From JBICHN01 sp043101845 (GTDB lineage Bacteria > Planctomycetota > Phycisphaerae > Phycisphaerales > UBA5793), in contig JBICHN010000011.1 of NCBI GenBank assembly GCA_043101845.1, positions 434,001-498,000 of the forward strand: DNA of 64,000 bases. The letters run 5' to 3'. The notes beneath the pieces were generated by a model. That model did no database searches, had not been told where the DNA came from, and saw only the letters and a list, made by a program, of their open reading frames with translations. Position 1 is the first letter of the stretch. Every line of letters begins with the position of its first letter. Of the stretch, positions 60,450 through 64,000 are shown in pieces. The translations under genes were made by a program, and so were the position numbers.

Positions 60450-62017
60450 TCGGGAATCGCCGTGTCGTAGAACGAGACGAGTTCATCGCGCATTCGTCGA
60501 AGCGATTCGAGTTGAATGTACATCATGTGCCCCGACTCGTAGTACCCCATCGTCACATGATCCTGCAACTCGGGCGGCAGGCCGAGGTGCGTGAAGGTGT
60601 ACTCGGTCGCAAAGAACGGCGTCGCGAGGTCGTAGTATCCGTTCGCGACATAAACATGCAGGTCCCGGTTCTTCGTCATCGCCGATCGCAGGGTGTCGGC
60701 GACATTCACATAACGATTCTGGTAGCGGCGATAGCTCCATGGATGGACGCGGCCGGTCAGAATCTCGTAGGGCAGATCGCTCTTGTACCCAAGTTCGCGC
60801 CGCACATAGTCGTTCAGCGTCGCGGTGTACGGCCCTTCGATCGCGGCGTAACTGGGATCGTAATCCGGTGACGAACTGTTCCCGTTCGCGTCGATTCCGG
60901 TGAACCGGCTGTCGAGTCGGCCGACCGTGCGGTCCTCGTCACGCAGGAGCTCCTTCGTGAATTCGAAGATCGGAATACGCAGGTCACCGCGGTCGATGTA
61001 CTCCTCGGAGAGGCCGGTAAGTTGCGCGAGCCGAGTGACGATGGCGCTTCGTTCGTCCTGATCGAGGTCCGAGCCCTGCATAAGCGCGAGTGTGTAGTCG
61101 CCAAGCGCAAACTCTCGGGCGGCGTCGACCGCCGCTTCGAGATCGGCCTGAAGTTCGTCGCCGAGTTGATCGTGGTACCACGCGGTCGCCGTGTAGGTCG
61201 GAAGGAAAACGATGTACGGGAGGTCGTTTCCGCGATCGAATCGGGCGGTCTGAAAGTTCAGAATCGACGAGACGAGCACGATGCCGTTGAGGTAGAGCCC
61301 GTGCCGGTCCTGAAGATGTCCGGACAGTCCCGCGGCCCGCGTCGTGCCGTAGCTCTCGCCCGCGAGGAACTTCGGCGAATTCCACCGGCCGAAGCGCGTC
61401 GTGTAAAGGCGAATGAATTCACCGACGGACTCGACATCCTCATCGATTCCGTGGAAGTCCGATTTGTTCACTCCCTCGGCGGGCCGACTGTATCCGGTCA
61501 TGACCGGGTCAATGAAGACGAAGTCGGTGAGATCGAGCAGCGACTGGTCATTGTCCACCAGTCGGTAGGGCGGGGGAAGCGGGAACCCCTCATCATCCAT
61601 TTCGACGCGACGCGGCCCGAACACGCCGAGGTGCAGCCATACGGACGACGATCCCGGTCCGCCGTTGAACGCGAAGGTAATGGGTCGATCCGCAGGGTCT
61701 TCGACATCGTCGCGGGTATACGCGATGAAGAAGAGGTCGGCCTGCGGCTCGCCGGACTCCGTAGCCATCGTGAAGGTGCCCGCCGTCGCGGTGTAGTCGA
61801 CGACTTCACCGTCAATCATGATCGAGTGATCGGTCACGACGAGACCATCCATCCAGGCGTCGGCGTCGGATTCGGAGCCGTTCGACTTTGCGCCGGCCTC
61901 GGCGTCGGTCATCACCGCATCCTGCCGGGCGGCGTGCGCCGCCGGCGTGAGCGTCAGCCACGCGAACAACAAGGCCAGGCACAACAACTCTCGCGTCGAG
62001 AAGCGAATAGAGGTCAT
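60446..62017 (-). CDS. S10-family serine carboxypeptidase
   Basis: 523 residues, exported. A signal peptide (LLCLALLFAWLTLTPAAHA, to about residue 29) is followed by an acidic linker. The catalytic set is FNGGPGSSSVWLHLG (substrate-binding block), AGESYGTTRAAG (nucleophile Ser222), the Asp of NGYYDLATPFFA and the His of ESGHMMYI. These are the S10 serine-carboxypeptidase signatures, so it should release C-terminal residues from peptides, in the periplasm or outside. AAGGTGAT lies about 4 nt before the ATG. Convergent with the glycosyltransferase. Confidence 0.9.
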   Translation of the reverse strand: MTSIRFSTRELLCLALLFAWLTLTPAAHAARQDAVMTDAEAGAKSNGSESDADAWMDGLVVTDHSIMIDGEVVDYTATAGTFTMATESGEPQADLFFIAYTRDDVEDPADRPITFAFNGGPGSSSVWLHLGVFGPRRVEMDDEGFPLPPPYRLVDNDQSLLDLTDFVFIDPVMTGYSRPAEGVNKSDFHGIDEDVESVGEFIRLYTTRFGRWNSPKFLAGESYGTTRAAGLSGHLQDRHGLYLNGIVLVSSILNFQTARFDRGNDLPYIVFLPTYTATAWYHDQLGDELQADLEAAVDAAREFALGDYTLALMQGSDLDQDERSAIVTRLAQLTGLSEEYIDRGDLRIPIFEFTKELLRDEDRTVGRLDSRFTGIDANGNSSSPDYDPSYAAIEGPYTATLNDYVRRELGYKSDLPYEILTGRVHPWSYRRYQNRYVNVADTLRSAMTKNRDLHVYVANGYYDLATPFFATEYTFTHLGLPPELQDHVTMGYYESGHMMYIQLESLRRMRDELVSFYDTAIPD

Positions 62018-62087
62018 CGATCACCTTTCCATTCAACGGATCAGGCGCGGCGAACGCGGCCGCGCAAGCGATGAATCCACGACGAGA

Positions 62088-62543
62088 TCACGCCTTCGTC
62101 ATGACATATTCGAGCAGGCGGACGACCTGCTCGGGAGTTTGGGCGACGGCGAACGCCGCCGCATCGACTTCCTTGAGCGCATGCGTGTGGTCCGGGCCGT
62201 GCAGCGTGATGATCGGCTTCCCGAGCGCCGCGGCGAATCCGGCGTCGAACGCGGCGTTCCACTGCCGATACTTTTCGCCGAACCGCACGACGACGATGTC
62301 GGCCCGCTTGATCAGCGGGCGCGTCCGAATCGCATTGACCGACGCGCCCTTGTGGTCGCGCCAGAACGCGTCATCCTCGTCGCCGAGGATCGAAACGCCG
62401 ACGGAGTCGCTCGCCTCATGGTCCGTCACCGGTCCGACGAACAAGACGGGGAGGCCGGCCTGCTCGGCGCCGTCGCGAATCCGGTCGCGCCAATCGGTAT
62501 GAATCTCGCCGGAGAGGTAGACCGTCCAGGTCGTCGTCATCAT
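62088..62543 (-). CDS. ytoQ: YtoQ-family protein
   Basis: 151 residues, cytosolic. The start region VYLSGEIHTDWRDRIR, then LPVLFVGPVTDHEASDSVG, RTRPLIKRADIVVVRFGEKYRQWNAAFDAG and GKPIITLHG closely match the YtoQ family. These resemble nucleoside 2-deoxyribosyltransferase-like folds; the YtoQ role is not established. GGGAG lies 4-7 nt upstream of the tandem ATGs at 62543 and 62540. It is separated from greA by 99 bp. Confidence 0.88.
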   Translation of the reverse strand: MMTTTWTVYLSGEIHTDWRDRIRDGAEQAGLPVLFVGPVTDHEASDSVGVSILGDEDDAFWRDHKGASVNAIRTRPLIKRADIVVVRFGEKYRQWNAAFDAGFAAALGKPIITLHGPDHTHALKEVDAAAFAVAQTPEQVVRLLEYVMTKA

Positions 62544-62642
62544 CGCACTCCCGAGCGTCCAGCATAGCGAATCCGAGCGTGGACGAAAGCATCGACCCGC
62601 GGGTTCGACCGCTGATCTGTACCGACGGAGTGTCGATCGGTT

Positions 62643-63110
62643 CTAGACGACGATTTCGAGAATCTCGAACTTCTTCTCGCCCTTGGGAAGCTCGACGCGG
62701 ACGGTGTCGCCGACCCGCGCGTGCATGAGGGCGCGGCCCATCGGAGAGGATGAAGTGACTTCGATGTAATCGAGCGTGAAGTCCCCGCTCGCATCGCCGA
62801 CGACCTTATACAGATCCTCATCGCCGGACTCGGTTTCGCGGAGCTTGACGGTCGCGCCCACGAAGACGACATCATCCGGCATCGAGTTGGGGTCGACGAC
62901 CTGAGCCGTCGCGAGCCGCTCCTCGAGTTGCCGGATCTTGGCTTCGTTCATTCCCTGATCCTCACGGGCGGCGTGGTACTCGGCGTTTTCGCGCAGGTCC
63001 CCATGTTCACGCGCCTCGGCGATGCGGTCGGTGATCGACTTGCGCTTCGATTTGAGTTCGTCAAGCTGTTGCATCAGCTTGTCGCGGTCGGCGGGGGTCA
63101 GGTATTCCAT
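62643..63110 (-). CDS. greA: transcription elongation factor GreA
   Basis: Rescues stalled RNA polymerase by stimulating transcript cleavage. The 155 residues have an N-terminal coiled coil with the acidic tip (EAREHGDLRENAEYHAAREDQ) that enters the secondary channel, then the FKBP-like C-terminal domain (SPMGRALMHARVGDTVRVELP). The length fits E. coli GreA (158). The start was set to the ATG at 63110 (MEYLTPAD). A TTG at 63122 adds four residues; GAGG lies nearby for either. Confidence 0.95.
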   Translation of the reverse strand: MEYLTPADRDKLMQQLDELKSKRKSITDRIAEAREHGDLRENAEYHAAREDQGMNEAKIRQLEERLATAQVVDPNSMPDDVVFVGATVKLRETESGDEDLYKVVGDASGDFTLDYIEVTSSSPMGRALMHARVGDTVRVELPKGEKKFEILEIVV

Positions 63111-63278
63111 TGCCTCAATCAATCCTCATCCGGAGTCTCATCCTTCGAATCCATCATTCGTCGGCGACGCAGGAAACTGCGGCCGATCGCATCAGAGACA
63201 GTAGGCTTCGGGGACTCTCAGAGGAGTGCCTTTCAGGGAAATCGGCCGGTGACGCCGCATCGTCGCTCCGGATCGCGC

Positions 63279-63306
63279 ATGACGCCGGGAGGCGTCCCGC
63301 TACTAT
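63279..63306 (+). promoter_or_regulatory. candidate promoter of the small membrane-protein gene
   Basis: ATGACG (63279-63284), 16-nt spacer, TACTAT (63301-63306), about 40 nt before the GTG at 63347. The -35 matches the one proposed for kdsA. Confidence 0.35.
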
Positions 63307-63346
63307 CAATCGATTCAAGAGTTGTCTGCAGAACGGAGGCTCGTTC

Positions 63347-63724
63347 GTGGCTCAGATCGCCGCCGTCGTCATTGGACTGTTGCTCGTCGTGCTCGGGGGG
63401 TTCGCCTACGCCGCGGCCGAGGCGCCGAAGAGCGTCACCGCCCTCATTCCCGCCTTCTTCGGCGCCCCGATCTTCGTCCTGGGCGTCCTCGCCTATGCGA
63501 AGCCCGTCTGGCTCAAGCATGTCATGCATGTCGTATCCGTGCTCGCGTTGCTCGGCGTCGTACTTCCGGCCGGCCGGCTCGCAATGACGATGGGGGACTT
63601 CGAGCTCAACCTCGCCTCGGGAAGCCTGCTCGTGATGCTCATCCTCAGCGCGATTCTGCTCGCCGCCTGCGTCAAGAGCTTCATCGACGCGCGACGGGCG
63701 CGGCAATCCGAATCCGCACGATGA
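63347..63724 (+). CDS. small membrane protein of unknown function
   Basis: 125 residues from the GTG at 63347, which has GGAGG at 8 nt. Three to four hydrophobic segments: AAVVIGLLLVVLGGFAYAA (near residue 5), ALIPAFFGAPIFVLGVLAYA, VMHVVSVLALLGVVLPAG and LLVMLILSAILLAACV. It ends in a short basic tail. No catalytic motif. I do not recognise a family. A longer upstream frame overlaps greA and lacks coding character. It is convergent with the EVE gene, directly abutting. Confidence 0.75.
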   Translation: MAQIAAVVIGLLLVVLGGFAYAAAEAPKSVTALIPAFFGAPIFVLGVLAYAKPVWLKHVMHVVSVLALLGVVLPAGRLAMTMGDFELNLASGSLLVMLILSAILLAACVKSFIDARRARQSESAR

Positions 63725-64000
63725 TCACGCCGTCGCCGCGCTCGATTTCTTCTTCCGCGCGAGCTTGCGCACGAATTCGAAATGCTTCTTGTCCACCGGC
63801 TGCACGCTGAGACGCTGCCCGCGTTTGGTGACGAGCATTCCGTCGAGTTCGGCCTGTTCCTTCAGTTCCGAGAGGGCCACGGTCCGCTTGAACTTCTCGA
63901 CGAATGCGATGGAGACCATGATCCACCGGGGATCCTCGCGGCTCGACTTCTCGTCGAAGTATTTGCTCTCCGGATCAAACTGCGTGGGATCGGGGATCGC
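63725..64000 (-). CDS. EVE-domain protein, N-terminus beyond the right edge
   Basis: The frame is open to the window end, giving the C-terminal 91 residues. FDPESKYFDEKSSREDPRWIMVSIAFVEKFKRTVALSELK and KRGQRLSVQPVDKKHF are diagnostic of EVE domains (PUA-like fold), which bind modified bases in DNA or RNA. Basic Lys/Arg residues end the protein. A start at 63919 in this frame is internal. The gene abuts the membrane protein stop by 0 bp. Confidence 0.85.
   Translation of the reverse strand, partial: AIPDPTQFDPESKYFDEKSSREDPRWIMVSIAFVEKFKRTVALSELKEQAELDGMLVTKRGQRLSVQPVDKKHFEFVRKLARKKKSSAATA

Noticed and set aside
1..64000. tRNA, rRNA, CRISPR arrays, insertion sequences, prophage or defence genes
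   Set aside because: No cloverleaf with GTTCGANNC T-arm, no ribosomal RNA core motifs, no regular direct-repeat arrays and no transposase, integrase or Cas-like proteins were seen.

Overview
The window is GC-rich DNA, close to two-thirds G+C by eye, with densely packed genes on both strands. It shows no tRNA, rRNA, CRISPR array, transposase or prophage gene. The cell is clearly Gram-negative: it has Kdo-8-phosphate synthase, a TonB-dependent receptor, lipoproteins and a periplasmic PpiD-like chaperone. A CGYNLRGL-type zinc-ribbon membrane protein, GH38/GH2/GH172-like enzymes, an FG-GAP propeller protein and a baeRF protein point to a planctomycete-like bacterium, probably of the Phycisphaerae type. 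That assignment is inference, not proof.

Layout. 1-10.9 kb: a DUF1444-like gene (cut by the edge), kdsA, a small unknown protein, an alpha/beta hydrolase, an AbgT transporter, a divergent GH38-like enzyme coupled to a two-domain retropepsin-like protein, a YihY/BrkB membrane protein and a DUF389 membrane protein. 10.9-16.4 kb: a Lon-like protease, nadK, serS and a pentapeptide-repeat protein. 16.7-31.9 kb: an FG-GAP protein, a CPBP protease, rpsT, cysteine dioxygenase, an unknown protein divergent from a long PurF, a VOC/DUF1338-like protein, a PpiD-like chaperone, rpsD, a GT-C membrane glycosyltransferase and mnmG. 32-36.7 kb: a zinc-ribbon membrane protein, threonine aldolase, a baeRF protein and a GH172 protein.

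36.8-43.7 kb holds the most system-like block. It runs TonB-dependent receptor, YfiR/DUF4154 periplasmic protein, CHASE8-like hybrid histidine kinase with receiver and Hpt domains, then a REC-GGDEF-EAL response regulator. The last three genes are joined by 4-nt stop/start overlaps. This looks like a YfiR-type periplasmic switch rewired through a phosphorelay into cyclic-di-GMP turnover.

43.8-49.8 kb: a sugar ABC importer (two permeases and a binding protein, no ATPase) convergent with a GH2-like enzyme. 49.8-53.5 kb: cysE with its own promoter, a small terminated transcript upstream of it, a small lipoprotein, and a secreted protein with signs of high expression preceded by a structured leader. 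53.5-60.4 kb: a UvrD-type helicase fused to a RecB-like nuclease, then an operon of a DUF6504-like protein, a DUF2752 membrane protein, two related lipoproteins and a glycosyltransferase. 60.4-64 kb: an S10 carboxypeptidase, YtoQ, GreA, a small membrane protein and an EVE-domain protein cut by the right edge.

A theme across the window is a TANNNT hexamer 6-10 nt upstream of the start codon of about ten genes that lack a Shine-Dalgarno site. This suggests many leaderless mRNAs, while other genes carry normal GGAGG-type sites.
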